64,000 nt of DNA from Pseudomonas sp. H1h (GCF_000633255.1 NZ_AYMJ01000028.1:1-64000), one strand, 5' to 3'. Positions 1 to 9,095 are shown, counted from the stretch's first letter. Notes: generated by a model from the letters alone, not told the origin. Numbers and translations are program-made.

Positions 1-123
1 GCGCTGCCGAAGGCGGCGATGTTTTCTGTCTGCTCATCCAATGAAACAGGCGCACAGGGTGAAAAATATGCGCCAGCGCTTTATAGTGGCCGACCTCCGT
101 TTCATCAAGTAGCGAAGCCCCAC

Positions 124-2175
124 ATGTCCGAACCACGCAAGATCCTCGTCACCAGCGCCCTGCCCTACGCCAACGGTTCGATTCACCTTGGCCATATGCT
201 GGAATACATCCAGACCGATATGTGGGTGCGCTTCCAGAAGCATCGTGGCAACCAGTGCATCTATGTCTGCGCCGACGACGCCCACGGTTCGGCGATCATG
301 CTGCGTGCGGAAAAGGAAGGCATTACCCCGGAACAACTGATCGCCAACGTGCAGGCTGAACACAGCGCCGACTTTGCCGAGTTCCTGGTCGACTTCGACA
401 ACTTCCACTCCACTCACGCCGAAGAAAACCGTGAGCTGTCGAGCCAGATCTACCTGAAGCTGCGTGACGCCGGGCACATCGCCCAACGCTCGATCACCCA
501 GTATTTCGACCCGGAAAAGAAAATGTTCCTGGCCGACCGCTTCATCAAGGGCACCTGCCCGAAATGCGGCACCGAAGACCAGTACGGCGATAACTGCGAA
601 AAATGCGGCGCAACCTATGCGCCGACCGATCTTAAGGATCCGAAGTCGGCCATTTCCGGCGCCACCCCGGTGCTCAAGGATTCCCAGCACTTCTTCTTCA
701 AACTGCCAGACTTCCAGCAGATGCTGCAGACCTGGACCCGCAGCGGCACCCTGCAGGACGCCGTTGCCAACAAGATCGCCGAGTGGCTGGACGCCGGCCT
801 GCAACAGTGGGACATCTCCCGCGATGCGCCGTATTTCGGTTTCGAGATCCCGGACGAGCCAGGCAAATATTTCTACGTCTGGCTGGACGCGCCGATCGGC
901 TACATGGCGAGCTTCAAGAACCTTTGCAACCGCACGCCGGAGCTGGACTTCGACGCGTTCTGGGGCAAGGACTCCACTGCCGAGCTGTACCACTTCATCG
1001 GCAAGGACATCGTCAACTTCCATGCCTTGTTCTGGCCAGCCATGCTCGAAGGCGCCGGCTTCCGCAAGCCGACCGGGATCAACGTGCACGGCTACCTGAC
1101 GGTCAATGGCCAGAAGATGTCCAAATCCCGCGGCACCTTCATCAAGGCGCGTACCTACCTGGATCACCTGTCGCCGGAATACCTGCGCTACTACTACGCG
1201 GCCAAACTGGGCCGTGGCGTCGATGACCTCGACCTGAACCTCGAAGACTTCGTGCAGAAGGTCAACTCCGACCTGGTCGGCAAAGTGGTCAACATCGCCA
1301 GCCGTTGCGCCGGTTTCATCCAGAAGGGTAACGCCGGCCTGCTGGTGGACAACAACGCCGCGCCAGAGCTGACCGAAGCGTTCCTGGCCGCGGCGCCAAG
1401 CATCGCCGACGCCTATGAAGCCCGTGACTTCGCCCGCGCCATGCGTGAAACCATGGCCCTGGCCGACCGCGCCAACGCGTGGATCGCCGACAAGGCCCCG
1501 TGGTCGTTGAACAAGCAGGAAGGCAAGCAGGATGAAGTCCAGGCGATCTGTGCCACCGGCATCAACCTGTTCCGCCAACTGGTGATCTTCCTCAAACCGG
1601 TACTGCCATTGCTGGCCGCCGATGCCGAGGCGTTCCTCAACGTCGCCCCGCTGACCTGGAACGACCACACCACGCTGCTGGCCAACCATCAGTTGAACGA
1701 ATTCAAACCGTTGATGACCCGCATCGACCCGGTAAAAGTACAAGCCATGACCGACGCCTCGAAAGAAGACCTGACCGCCAGCCAGACCGACACCGGCGCT
1801 GCCGCACCTGCGGGCAACGGCGAACTGGCCAAGGATCCGCTGTCGCCGGAAATCGACTTCGACGCTTTTGCCGCCATCGACCTGCGTGTCGCCCTGATCG
1901 TCAAGGCCGAGCACGTGGAAGGCGCCGACAAGCTGCTGCGCCTGACGCTGGACATCGGTGACGAGCAACGCAACGTGTTCTCCGGGATCAAGAGCGCGTA
2001 CCCGGACCCGTCGAAACTCGACGGTCGCCTGACCATGATGATCGCCAACCTCAAGCCCCGGAAAATGAAGTTCGGCATCTCCGAAGGCATGGTGATGGCA
2101 GCAGGTCCCGGCGGTGAAGAAATCTACCTGCTGAGCCCTGACAGCGGCGCCAAGCCGGGTCAACGCATCAAGTAA
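124..2175 (+). CDS. metG: Methionine--tRNA ligase
   Basis: Cytoplasmic class I aminoacyl-tRNA synthetase that charges tRNA-Met with methionine. The 683-residue product has the HLGH form of the HIGH motif (residues 21-24), a zinc knuckle with Cys145, 148, 158 and 161, and KMSKS at 331-335. From about residue 578 it has the C-terminal tRNA-binding (Trbp111/EMAP-like) domain that makes long MetG enzymes dimeric. The reading frame is open back to base 19, but the start at 124 (MSEPRKI) matches the family N-terminus and the extra upstream residues look like leader sequence. It stands alone, closed by a terminator. Confidence 0.97.
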   Translation: MSEPRKILVTSALPYANGSIHLGHMLEYIQTDMWVRFQKHRGNQCIYVCADDAHGSAIMLRAEKEGITPEQLIANVQAEHSADFAEFLVDFDNFHSTHAEENRELSSQIYLKLRDAGHIAQRSITQYFDPEKKMFLADRFIKGTCPKCGTEDQYGDNCEKCGATYAPTDLKDPKSAISGATPVLKDSQHFFFKLPDFQQMLQTWTRSGTLQDAVANKIAEWLDAGLQQWDISRDAPYFGFEIPDEPGKYFYVWLDAPIGYMASFKNLCNRTPELDFDAFWGKDSTAELYHFIGKDIVNFHALFWPAMLEGAGFRKPTGINVHGYLTVNGQKMSKSRGTFIKARTYLDHLSPEYLRYYYAAKLGRGVDDLDLNLEDFVQKVNSDLVGKVVNIASRCAGFIQKGNAGLLVDNNAAPELTEAFLAAAPSIADAYEARDFARAMRETMALADRANAWIADKAPWSLNKQEGKQDEVQAICATGINLFRQLVIFLKPVLPLLAADAEAFLNVAPLTWNDHTTLLANHQLNEFKPLMTRIDPVKVQAMTDASKEDLTASQTDTGAAAPAGNGELAKDPLSPEIDFDAFAAIDLRVALIVKAEHVEGADKLLRLTLDIGDEQRNVFSGIKSAYPDPSKLDGRLTMMIANLKPRKMKFGISEGMVMAAGPGGEEIYLLSPDSGAKPGQRIK

Positions 2176-2192
2176 GGCCCAGCGGTAAAACG

Positions 2193-2230
2193 ATCCCACA
2201 GGCATGTTCCGCAGGCCTGTGGGATTTTTC
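2193..2230 (+). terminator. Rho-independent terminator of metG
   Basis: An 11-bp perfect stem, ATCCCACAGGC paired with GCCTGTGGGAT around a 10-nt loop, is followed by a short T run. It lies 17 bases after the metG stop. Confidence 0.8.
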
Positions 2231-2289
2231 ATATCTGGCCGGATAATGCCTAACCTTAAGAGACACTCGCCCGTTTCGCTGGCAGAACC

Positions 2290-2859
2290 ATGACTGAACT
2301 TGTGCTTACGCTGATCAGTGCCGCCCTGCTCAACAATTTCGTGTTGCACTGGCCGCTGGGCGTCGATCCGTTGCTGGCCGGCAGCCGGCGTCAGGTGCAT
2401 GCGCTGGGGCTGGCGACGACATGCCTGATGCTGGTGACGGGTGTCATCGGTTATTTGATCTGGCACTGGCTGCTGGTGCCGTTGCAACTGCAGGCGCTGC
2501 ACCTGTTTGTGTTCTTGCCGCTCAGCGTGTTGCTGATCGCGCCGATCCTGAAACTGCTGACGCATGCGCTGCCCGACTGGCCGTTCGACGGACTGTGGCC
2601 GCTGCTGCTGGGCAATGCCGGCGTGCTGGGCCTGGCCTTGATCAATGCGCAAAATGATCGGGGCCTGCTGCAGGCAACAGCACTGAGCATCGGCGCCGGA
2701 CTGGGCTTCTGGCTGGTACTGAGCCTGTTCAACGACTTGCGCGAGCGCACGGCCGACAACGACATTCCCCTGCCCTTTCGCGGCTTGCCGATCGACCTGA
2801 TCGGCGCCGGACTGATCGCAGTGACTTTTCTCGGATTCAGTGGACTGATCAAAACATGA
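2290..2859 (+). CDS. rsxA: Rnf/Rsx electron transport complex subunit A
   Basis: Integral inner-membrane subunit of the Rnf/Rsx complex, which couples ferredoxin/NAD(H) redox chemistry to ion movement or, as Rsx, keeps SoxR reduced. The 189 residues are almost all hydrophobic, with about six membrane segments and the conserved NNFVL start near residue 15. It opens an operon in which every junction overlaps: the last 4 bases are the ATGA shared with rsxB. The family is usually about 193 residues. Confidence 0.9.
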   Translation: MTELVLTLISAALLNNFVLHWPLGVDPLLAGSRRQVHALGLATTCLMLVTGVIGYLIWHWLLVPLQLQALHLFVFLPLSVLLIAPILKLLTHALPDWPFDGLWPLLLGNAGVLGLALINAQNDRGLLQATALSIGAGLGFWLVLSLFNDLRERTADNDIPLPFRGLPIDLIGAGLIAVTFLGFSGLIKT

Positions 2860-4070
2860 GTCTGATTCAACTCATCGATGCCCTCCTGCCGCAGACCCAG
2901 TGCGGCAAATGCGGCCACCCCGGGTGCAAGCCCTATGCGCAAGGCATCGTCGATGGCGAACCGATCAACAAATGCCCACCGGGCGGCGACGAAACCATTA
3001 CCGCCCTGGCTGAGCTGCTGAATGTGCCGGTGCTGGAACTGGACATCAGCCGAGGTTCGGCACCGCCCCAAGTGGCGTACATCCGCGAGGCCGAGTGCAT
3101 CGGCTGCACCAAGTGCATTCAGGCTTGCCCGATCGACGCCATCGTCGGTGCCGCGAAACTGATGCACACCGTGCTGATCGACGAATGCACCGGTTGCGAC
3201 CTGTGCGTGGCGCCTTGCCCGGTGGATTGCATCGAGATGCATCCGTTGCCGCTCGGCACCTTGCCGGTGGTCGGCGGTCTGGCGTCCAGCCTTGAAGAAC
3301 AGCGCGCACGTACCGCCAAACGTGACCACGCGCGCCAGCGCTTTGAACGACGCAACGCCCGCCTGCAACGCGAAGAACAACAGAAACAGGCTGAGCGCGA
3401 AGCCCGGGCGCAACGGGCGGCGCAACCGGCTGTGGCCACCCTCGATCCGGTGCAGGCAGCCTTGGAACGCGTCCGCGCGCAGAAAGCCGCGACCGCCGAC
3501 GCGGCACTGAAAAAAGCCAAGATCGACGTCGCCATGAGCCGCGCACAATTGCACAAATCGCTGAAAGCTTTCGGCCATCCACCGACTTTCGAGCAGCAGT
3601 CGCAACTGATCGTGTTGCAACAGCAGTTCGAAGCCGCCGAGCAGGCGCTGGCGAAACTTGAAAGCAGCACCCCCAGCGCTCCAGCGGCTACGGCCACAGC
3701 CCCGGCGAAAGACGCGGACCTGAAACGAGCAAAAATCCAGTTGGCCATGCGTCGCGCCGAACTGAAAAAAGCCCAGACCGCCGAGGCGCCAGCGGAGCAG
3801 ATCGCCACGCTGGAACAGGCCCTGCGTGACGCCGAGCAAGCCCTGCACACTGCCGAAGCATCCAGTGAACAGCCGGCGCCTGAGCTCGTGCGTGTAGAAA
3901 AACGTCCGATCGACAGCCAGCTCCGCCAGTTGAAAACCGAACTGGCCTACGCCCGCGCCGACCTGAGCAAACTCGAACGCCGTGCCGACACGCCGAGCGA
4001 AGCCCTCGACAAGGCCCGCGCTCGCCTGCAAGACGCCGAGCGTCAGGTACATGACCATGTTGCCCCGTGA
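2856..4070 (+). CDS. rsxB: Rnf/Rsx subunit B carrying a long RsxC-like C-terminal tail
   Basis: Iron-sulfur subunit of the Rsx complex. Residues 16-40 hold the N-terminal cluster motif (Cys16, 19, 24, 40). Two ferredoxin motifs follow at Cys81/84/87/91 and Cys111/114/117/121. There is no N-terminal membrane anchor such as E. coli RsxB has. From about residue 135 to 404 comes a charged, Ala/Arg/Glu-rich, probably coiled-coil tail with repeats such as AKIDVAMSRAQL and AKIQLAMRRAEL, the kind of sequence found at the C-terminus of RsxC. Ordinary RsxB is about 190 residues. No rsxC gene follows: the stop overlaps rsxD by 20 bases. Inference: the core of rsxC was lost and its tail fused to rsxB. 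Confidence 0.88.
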   Translation: MSLIQLIDALLPQTQCGKCGHPGCKPYAQGIVDGEPINKCPPGGDETITALAELLNVPVLELDISRGSAPPQVAYIREAECIGCTKCIQACPIDAIVGAAKLMHTVLIDECTGCDLCVAPCPVDCIEMHPLPLGTLPVVGGLASSLEEQRARTAKRDHARQRFERRNARLQREEQQKQAEREARAQRAAQPAVATLDPVQAALERVRAQKAATADAALKKAKIDVAMSRAQLHKSLKAFGHPPTFEQQSQLIVLQQQFEAAEQALAKLESSTPSAPAATATAPAKDADLKRAKIQLAMRRAELKKAQTAEAPAEQIATLEQALRDAEQALHTAEASSEQPAPELVRVEKRPIDSQLRQLKTELAYARADLSKLERRADTPSEALDKARARLQDAERQVHDHVAP

Positions 4071-5040
4071 AGCACCGGATGAGCGCCTGCAACAGGCGAT
4101 GAAATGGGTGCTGCTCGCCACGCTGCCGGGGATGTTGGCGTTGTTCTGGCTCTACGGCTGGGGCGTGTTGATCAATCTGATGCTGGTGGTGAGCACCGCG
4201 TTACTCGTCGAGGCAGGCGTCACCCGCCTGCGCCGACAACCGCTGCAACCAACGCTGAGCGACGGTAGCGCGCTGGTCAGTGCCACCCTTCTGGCGGCTG
4301 CCCTGCCGCCTTATTGCCCGTGGTGGTTGACCGTTATCGCGATCGCTTCGGGACTGCTGTTCGGCAAGCACTTGTACGGCGGCATCGGCAAAAATCCGTT
4401 CAATCCGGCCATGCTTGGTTTTGTGCTGGTGATGGTGCTGTTCCCGCAACCGATGACGCACTGGCCGGCGCACGGGATGAATCTGCTGGCAGCGTTTGAT
4501 CAGGTGTTCAACGCAGGTCAGGCGCCGGACGCCTGGGTTCAGGCCACGGCGCTGGACAGCCTGCGCATCAATAAAAGCCTGACCATGGATGAGCTGTTCG
4601 CCACCAACCCGGCATTCGGGCGTTTCGGCGGGCTCGGCGTGGAGTGGGTCAATCTGGCGTTTCTCGCCGGTGGGCTGTTGCTGTTGCAACGTCGGGTGAT
4701 TGGCTGGCAGGCGCCAGTCGGCATGCTGGCCAGCCTGTTTGTCGTCAGCCTGCTCTTCTGGAACGGCTCGGGCTCAGACTCCCATGGCTCGCCGCTGTTT
4801 CATCAACTGAGTGGCGCGACCATGCTCGGCGCGTTCTTCATCATTACCGAACCGGTGTCCGGGGCAAAAAGCCCGCTGGCCCGACTGCTGTTCGGCGTCG
4901 GTGCCGGCTTGTTGACCTATCTGATTCGCACCTGGGGCGGCTACCCGGACGGCGTTGCGTTTGCCGTGTTGCTGATGAACCTCTGTGTACCGGCACTGGA
5001 ACGTTTTGCCGCTTCCCGCCAGGCACAGGTGAACTCATGA
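4051..5040 (+). CDS. rsxD: Rnf/Rsx electron transport complex subunit D
   Basis: Integral membrane flavoprotein subunit of the complex, 329 residues, with many hydrophobic helices. RsxD carries covalent FMN on a threonine; the likely site here is in QATALDSLR, where Thr sits in the position of the usual GATPLD motif. The start is the ATG at 4051 (MTMLPRE), inside the end of rsxB; a second ATG two codons later is also possible. Its last 4 bases are the ATGA shared with rsxG. Confidence 0.9.
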   Translation: MTMLPREAPDERLQQAMKWVLLATLPGMLALFWLYGWGVLINLMLVVSTALLVEAGVTRLRRQPLQPTLSDGSALVSATLLAAALPPYCPWWLTVIAIASGLLFGKHLYGGIGKNPFNPAMLGFVLVMVLFPQPMTHWPAHGMNLLAAFDQVFNAGQAPDAWVQATALDSLRINKSLTMDELFATNPAFGRFGGLGVEWVNLAFLAGGLLLLQRRVIGWQAPVGMLASLFVVSLLFWNGSGSDSHGSPLFHQLSGATMLGAFFIITEPVSGAKSPLARLLFGVGAGLLTYLIRTWGGYPDGVAFAVLLMNLCVPALERFAASRQAQVNS

Positions 5041-5642
5041 ACCGCGCGGCCTCTGTCATCACACTGGTGCTGATAGCCGCTGCCGGTCTCGGCCTGGTCT
5101 ATGGGTTGCAACGCGCCAGTGCGCCGCAGATTGCCCTCGAACAAAGCCTGCTCGACAGTCGCAAGCTGCTGGATGTGCTCGCCACTGATGCCTACGACAA
5201 TCAGCCGCTGGAGCAACCGCTGGCGTTGGTTGACACGACGTTGCGCCGCAGCACGCTACTGGGTGGTTACCGCGCCAGCAAAGCCGGGCTGCCGGTGGCG
5301 GTGTTGTTGCGCACACAGACCGAGGGGTATGCCGGCACCATCGAATTGCTGATCGCCATTGATGCCAACGGCAGACTGCTGGGCGTGAAAGCCCTGCGGC
5401 AAAACGAAACGCCAGCGCTCGGCGGGCACATCGGCGACTGGCCGAACAACTGGCTGGCCGGTTTTTCCGGGAAATCTCGCAGTGCACCCGAAGATGCGGG
5501 CTGGGCATTGAAAAAGGATCAGGGACAGTTCGACCAACTGGCGGGCGCAACCATCACTTCCCGTGCCACCGTCGATGCCATCCATGACGCCCTGCGCTAC
5601 TTTGATGAGCACCGGTCAACCTTGCTGGGGATCACACCATGA
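5037..5642 (+). CDS. rsxG: Rnf/Rsx electron transport complex subunit G
   Basis: Membrane-anchored FMN-binding subunit that passes electrons across the periplasmic face. The 201-residue protein has one N-terminal membrane helix (residues about 6-23) and a periplasmic FMN-binding domain. The covalent FMN site is LAGATITS near residue 175; the usual Ser before GAT is Ala here but the attachment Thr is kept. The start at 5037 uses the ATGA overlap with rsxD. The frame is open further upstream, but that stretch is antiphase to rsxD and not coding. Overlaps rsxE by ATGA. Confidence 0.9.
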   Translation: MNRAASVITLVLIAAAGLGLVYGLQRASAPQIALEQSLLDSRKLLDVLATDAYDNQPLEQPLALVDTTLRRSTLLGGYRASKAGLPVAVLLRTQTEGYAGTIELLIAIDANGRLLGVKALRQNETPALGGHIGDWPNNWLAGFSGKSRSAPEDAGWALKKDQGQFDQLAGATITSRATVDAIHDALRYFDEHRSTLLGITP

Positions 5643-6220
5643 ACCGGCCGACGAATCTGAGCAACGCCTTGGTGCTGGCGCTGTTGTTGGGCACCAGCAC
5701 CACGCTGGCTGGCGCGCTGGTGACGCTGTTGATGTCGAGCGTTGTCGTGACGGTTTACGCGGTGTGTATCGCTCCACTGCGTTCTCGACTGTCTGACAGC
5801 GCTGCGTTGCTGGCCAGCTTGCTGCTGGCCGCCACCCTGACCAGTTGCGCCAATATTCTCGCGCAGCGCTGGGGGTTGCAGTGGCACCAGACACTCGGGA
5901 TCTACGCCGGGCTGATCGCCTTGCAATGCGTGGTGCTGGAATACAATGGATTCTTTCGTCAGGCACTGGCCGAGCGCCTGACGTTTTTTGGCCTGTCGAG
6001 TGGACTGCTACTGATGCTGGCGGTCTTGCGTGAGCTGTTCGGTCAGGGCCATCTCGGTCGTGGTCTGTCAGAACACTGGCAAGGTCTGATCCTGTTCAAC
6101 GAAGGGTTGCACCTGGTCACACTGGTCCCCGGCGCTCTCATACTGCTGGGACTGCTGCTGGCTGCCCGCCAGGCATGGACTCGCTCGAACGCTCTCTCCA
6201 AGGAAACACATCACCCATGA
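5639..6220 (+). CDS. rsxE: Rnf/Rsx electron transport complex subunit E
   Basis: Integral inner-membrane subunit, paralogous to RsxA, 193 residues with about six membrane segments. The motif VLRELFGQG near residue 130 is conserved in the family. Both ends overlap neighbours by ATGA (rsxG before, nth after), so translational coupling runs through the whole rsxABDGE-nth unit. Confidence 0.9.
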   Translation: MNRPTNLSNALVLALLLGTSTTLAGALVTLLMSSVVVTVYAVCIAPLRSRLSDSAALLASLLLAATLTSCANILAQRWGLQWHQTLGIYAGLIALQCVVLEYNGFFRQALAERLTFFGLSSGLLLMLAVLRELFGQGHLGRGLSEHWQGLILFNEGLHLVTLVPGALILLGLLLAARQAWTRSNALSKETHHP

Positions 6221-6855
6221 ATGCCGCAAAACGCCTCGAGATTTTTCGTCGACTGCATGAAGACAATCCCGAGCCGAAAACCGAACTGGCCTACTCCTCG
6301 CCCTTCGAATTGCTGATTGCGGTGATTTTGTCGGCGCAGTCGACAGACGTCGGCGTCAACAAGGCCACGGCCAAACTGTTCCCGGTTGCCAATACCCCGG
6401 CAGCGATCCATGCCCTGGGCGTCGAAGGGCTGTCCGAATACATCAAGACCATCGGCCTCTACAACAGCAAAGCCAAGAACGTGATCGAGACCTGCCGCAT
6501 GCTGGTCGAGTTGCACAATGGTGAGGTCCCGCAAACCCGTGAAGAGCTCGAGGCCCTGCCCGGCGTGGGCCGCAAGACCGCCAACGTGGTGCTCAATACC
6601 GCGTTCCGCCAGTTGACCATGGCGGTCGACACGCACATTTTTCGCGTGAGCAACCGCACCGGCATCGCCCCGGGTAAAAATGTGGTCGAGGTGGAAAAGA
6701 AGTTGATGAAGTTTGTCCCAAAAGACTACCTGCTGGATTCTCACCACTGGTTGATTCTGCACGGTCGCTACGTGTGCCTCGCCCGCAAGCCGCGCTGTGG
6801 CAGCTGTCGGATCGAAGATTTGTGTGAGTACAAACACAAAACCTCGGACGATTGA
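6217..6855 (+). CDS. nth: Endonuclease III, DNA glycosylase/AP lyase
   Basis: Base-excision repair enzyme that removes oxidised pyrimidines and nicks at abasic sites. The 212 residues show the helix-hairpin-helix LPGVGRKTANVV, containing the catalytic Lys, then VDTHIFRV with the catalytic Asp. The [4Fe-4S] loop near the C-terminus has the C-X6-C-X2-C-X5-C spacing of E. coli Nth. The start at 6217 overlaps the rsxE stop by ATGA. Linkage of rnf/rsx with nth is common in gammaproteobacteria. Confidence 0.96.
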   Translation: MNAAKRLEIFRRLHEDNPEPKTELAYSSPFELLIAVILSAQSTDVGVNKATAKLFPVANTPAAIHALGVEGLSEYIKTIGLYNSKAKNVIETCRMLVELHNGEVPQTREELEALPGVGRKTANVVLNTAFRQLTMAVDTHIFRVSNRTGIAPGKNVVEVEKKLMKFVPKDYLLDSHHWLILHGRYVCLARKPRCGSCRIEDLCEYKHKTSDD

Positions 6856-6962
6856 GTGGCTATTGGAATTATTGATTCGTCGATTGAAAAAATCTTTTTT
6901 ACCCGCAGCAGGAATATCGATATAAGGAGCGCCAAAGGCAGTCTTAGCCTGGAGTTCACCTT

Positions 6963-7142
6963 ATGACTGACAGCAAAGAACAACTGGATGTAGATGAGGA
7001 TTTCACCGCTGCGGAAACCGACGACGCCGAACCGGTGGTCGAAGTCGCCAAGACCAACCTGAGCAAACGCCGCACCATCGATAACCTGCTTGAGGAGCGC
7101 CGACTGCAAAAGCATTTGGCCGATTACGATTTTGATCTCTGA
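6963..7142 (+). CDS. Small acidic protein, PA3496 family
   Basis: A 59-residue protein, MTDSKEQLDVDEDF..., acidic in the first half and ending in a basic-then-acidic segment with KRRTIDNLLEERRL. The position directly after nth is the same as PA3496 in P. aeruginosa; relatives are labelled putative envelope integrity proteins on indirect grounds. There is no signal peptide. Upstream ATAAGGAG (about 6924-6931) and the spacer leave the ribosome-binding site uncertain. A strong terminator follows at once. Function is not known from sequence. Confidence 0.75.
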   Translation: MTDSKEQLDVDEDFTAAETDDAEPVVEVAKTNLSKRRTIDNLLEERRLQKHLADYDFDL

Positions 7143-7148
7143 CACTTG

Positions 7149-7174
7149 AAAGCCTCCCGAACCGGAGGCTTTTT
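7149..7174 (+). terminator. Rho-independent terminator
   Basis: Stem AAGCCTCC/GGAGGCTT with loop CGAACC and a T5 tail. It lies 6 bases after the PA3496-type gene and closes the rsx-nth side. Confidence 0.85.
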
Positions 7175-7228
7175 ACTGTCTGAAGAGCCTGTCACCGGCG
7201 TCCCATGATCCTTCGGCCGTCAGGACCA

Positions 7229-7855
7229 TCAGACAAGCCCGTTGCGCTGTGCCAGCTCGATCAGGTCCACCAGCGACCGGGCATTGAGCTTCAATAACAG
7301 GCGGGTCTTGTAGGTACTGACTGTCTTGTTGCTGAGAAACATGCCATCGGCAATTTCCTTGTTGGTCTTGCCACGCGCCAATTGTTGCAAGACCATCATT
7401 TCGCGCCCCGAAAGACGATCCACCATATCGGACTCACTGGCATTCCCCAGACTGGTACGCACGGTATGCAGGGCCTGGTTTGGAAAGTAGCTGTAACCGG
7501 ACAGAACGGCTTTGATCGCACTGAGCAACTCTGTCAGATCCTGTTGTTTACAGACATATCCCGCCGCCCCCGACTGCATGCAGCGCATCGAAAAATGCCC
7601 CGGTGCCTGTGAAGTCAGCACCAGAACTTTCAATGGCATCGCCGTCGAGTTCAGGCGCGCAATAACTTCCAGCCCATCAAGTTTCGGTATTCCAATATCC
7701 AGAATGACAATATCCGGCATCTGGTCGCGTGCGAGTTGTAACGCATCCACACCATTATCTGTTTCTGCAATAACTTCGTAGCCATGACGTTCCATCAGCA
7801 TACGCACAGCAAGACGAATGACGGGGTGATCATCCACGATCAACACTTTATTCAT
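7229..7855 (-). CDS. NarL/FixJ-family response regulator
   Basis: DNA-binding response regulator of 208 residues. The receiver domain (1-120) has Asp8/Asp9, phosphoacceptor Asp53 in VILDIGIPK, and the switch Thr in VLVLTSQ. The C-terminal LuxR-type helix-turn-helix begins at LSGREMMVLQQLARGKTNKEIA. The overall look is that of the BvgA/EvgA group. The frame is open 24 codons further upstream, but MNKVLIVDD at 7855 is the normal receiver start. No sensor kinase adjoins it, so it is an orphan here. Target genes cannot be told from the sequence. Confidence 0.88.
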   Translation of the reverse strand: MNKVLIVDDHPVIRLAVRMLMERHGYEVIAETDNGVDALQLARDQMPDIVILDIGIPKLDGLEVIARLNSTAMPLKVLVLTSQAPGHFSMRCMQSGAAGYVCKQQDLTELLSAIKAVLSGYSYFPNQALHTVRTSLGNASESDMVDRLSGREMMVLQQLARGKTNKEIADGMFLSNKTVSTYKTRLLLKLNARSLVDLIELAQRNGLV

Positions 7856-8355
7856 GGGCAAGTCCAGTTTCGCTGTTCGAATTTTTAGAACCGGCACAAT
7901 AGCCCAGTCACTTGCGACATGGCACAAGAGAGTTTCATTACACGCCCCGCCAAAGACATTCCCTACAACAAATAAAGACTATTCCTACAAAAAAACCAAC
8001 ACCAGAGTTATCGACATGGCGTTGGTGTTTCTCGGCGCGGTATTTTGATGTGAAAAATACTACGATCTGACGAACCTGCCCGCACAATTCGCTCGGGCCG
8101 ACTGCTCATCAAAGGAGGCCGAAAATTGCATTGTAGCTGCGATTCCTCATGGCTGATTCAGATTAGCGCCAGACAATATCCTGTCAGGTAGACAATAAAA
8201 AGAACCGTGCACCTCACCCAATAAACACCTGAAACAAGACACTTCTACCCAACTGACTTTTTTTAATATAAAAAAGACCGTCATCCGTAGAACTTTAAAC
8301 TTCCTATACCCCAGTCAACAACCACAATGGAAAATACACTTAATGAGCAAACACC
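7856..8355. other. AT-rich intergenic region without a recognisable gene
   Basis: Five hundred bases between two divergently oriented genes. The composition is visibly richer in A/T than the flanks, especially 7960-8000 and 8230-8355. It must hold the promoters of both neighbours. I see no credible small gene, RNA gene or REP element in it. Confidence 0.5.
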
Positions 8356-8940
8356 ATGATAAAAATCAAAAAGAAAATCACCAACCCCATGACTGTAATT
8401 GTGATATTTGCATTTATTTCCGAATCATCGGCTGCCATCTCTCTGCCCTTTCTTGGCAGTAATGAGCGGGAAATCTATGTCTGGTTTTTAATCAGCTTTC
8501 CGTTTTACCTGCTGCTGCTGTTCTTCGTGACTCTCAACTTCAACTACCGATCACTGTATGCGCCTTCGGACTTCAACAAGGACGACAGTTTCTTGAAGAT
8601 TGTCGACGAGTTGAAGAGCATCAGGAGCAGCGCGTATTCGCCAGACCCGCCATGGATTGAGCACAGCATCCGGCTGCCCAAGCGGATCGGCACGTTGCGT
8701 ACCATAGACATTCGCCCGATGAGCAGCGCACAGGCGTTCAAAAATATGGCCGAACACTTTCCGCGTCCCGACAAACAATCGGCCGAGGCTGTGTTACTTC
8801 TGACTGATCCGGCATCTGACATTCTGTTCAGGCAAATCACGCTCAGTCTCCTCAAACAATCGAAGAAAGGCACGGGAGGAGCGATCATTATTGCTCACAA
8901 CGTGAATACGCTGAGCACTGTGATTCTGGGGGAGGCGTGA
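8356..8940 (+). CDS. Membrane protein of unknown function
   Basis: A 194-residue protein with two hydrophobic segments (about 12-31 and 40-62) followed by a soluble domain with the phrase LYAPSDFNKD just after the second helix. I recall similar Pseudomonas hypothetical proteins with a helix pair followed by LYAPSDF, but no assigned function. There is no clear Shine-Dalgarno sequence before the ATG. A/T content is above that of the housekeeping neighbours, and with the upstream spacer this suggests a locally acquired patch. The coding call rests on length, membrane pattern and the recalled family. Confidence 0.65.
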   Translation: MIKIKKKITNPMTVIVIFAFISESSAAISLPFLGSNEREIYVWFLISFPFYLLLLFFVTLNFNYRSLYAPSDFNKDDSFLKIVDELKSIRSSAYSPDPPWIEHSIRLPKRIGTLRTIDIRPMSSAQAFKNMAEHFPRPDKQSAEAVLLLTDPASDILFRQITLSLLKQSKKGTGGAIIIAHNVNTLSTVILGEA

Positions 8941-9036
8941 TGTCCCGAGTCGAGGACAGATGTGGACAATCAAGAAAATGGCGAGATTGAACGTAGCCAC
9001 AAGCGCGAGTGGAAGAAGGTCAGGCAAGTACAGAAC

Positions 9037-9076
9037 AAAAAAATGGCGGCTGTGTCACTGGGACCAGCCGCCATTT
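9037..9076 (-). terminator. Rho-independent terminator of argG
   Basis: Read on the minus strand, GAAATGGCGGCTG pairs with CAGCCGCCATTT and runs into T7. It lies about 20 bases after the argG stop. Confidence 0.8.
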
Positions 9077-9095
9077 CCTTACAGGCCTGCGAGGC

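Noticed and set aside
1..123. Divergent apbC/mrp gene start at the left edge
   Set aside because: This gene is expected upstream of metG in Pseudomonas, but the first bases show no start codon or family N-terminus that I can support.
34..2652. Open frame of 872 codons on the minus strand opposite metG
   Set aside because: It lies antisense to a certain metG gene and has no recognisable domain; such frames are usual in GC-rich coding DNA.
3982..4050. Upstream extension of rsxD
   Set aside because: The extra 23 codons lie inside rsxB and do not resemble the RsxD N-terminus; the ATG at 4051 fits.
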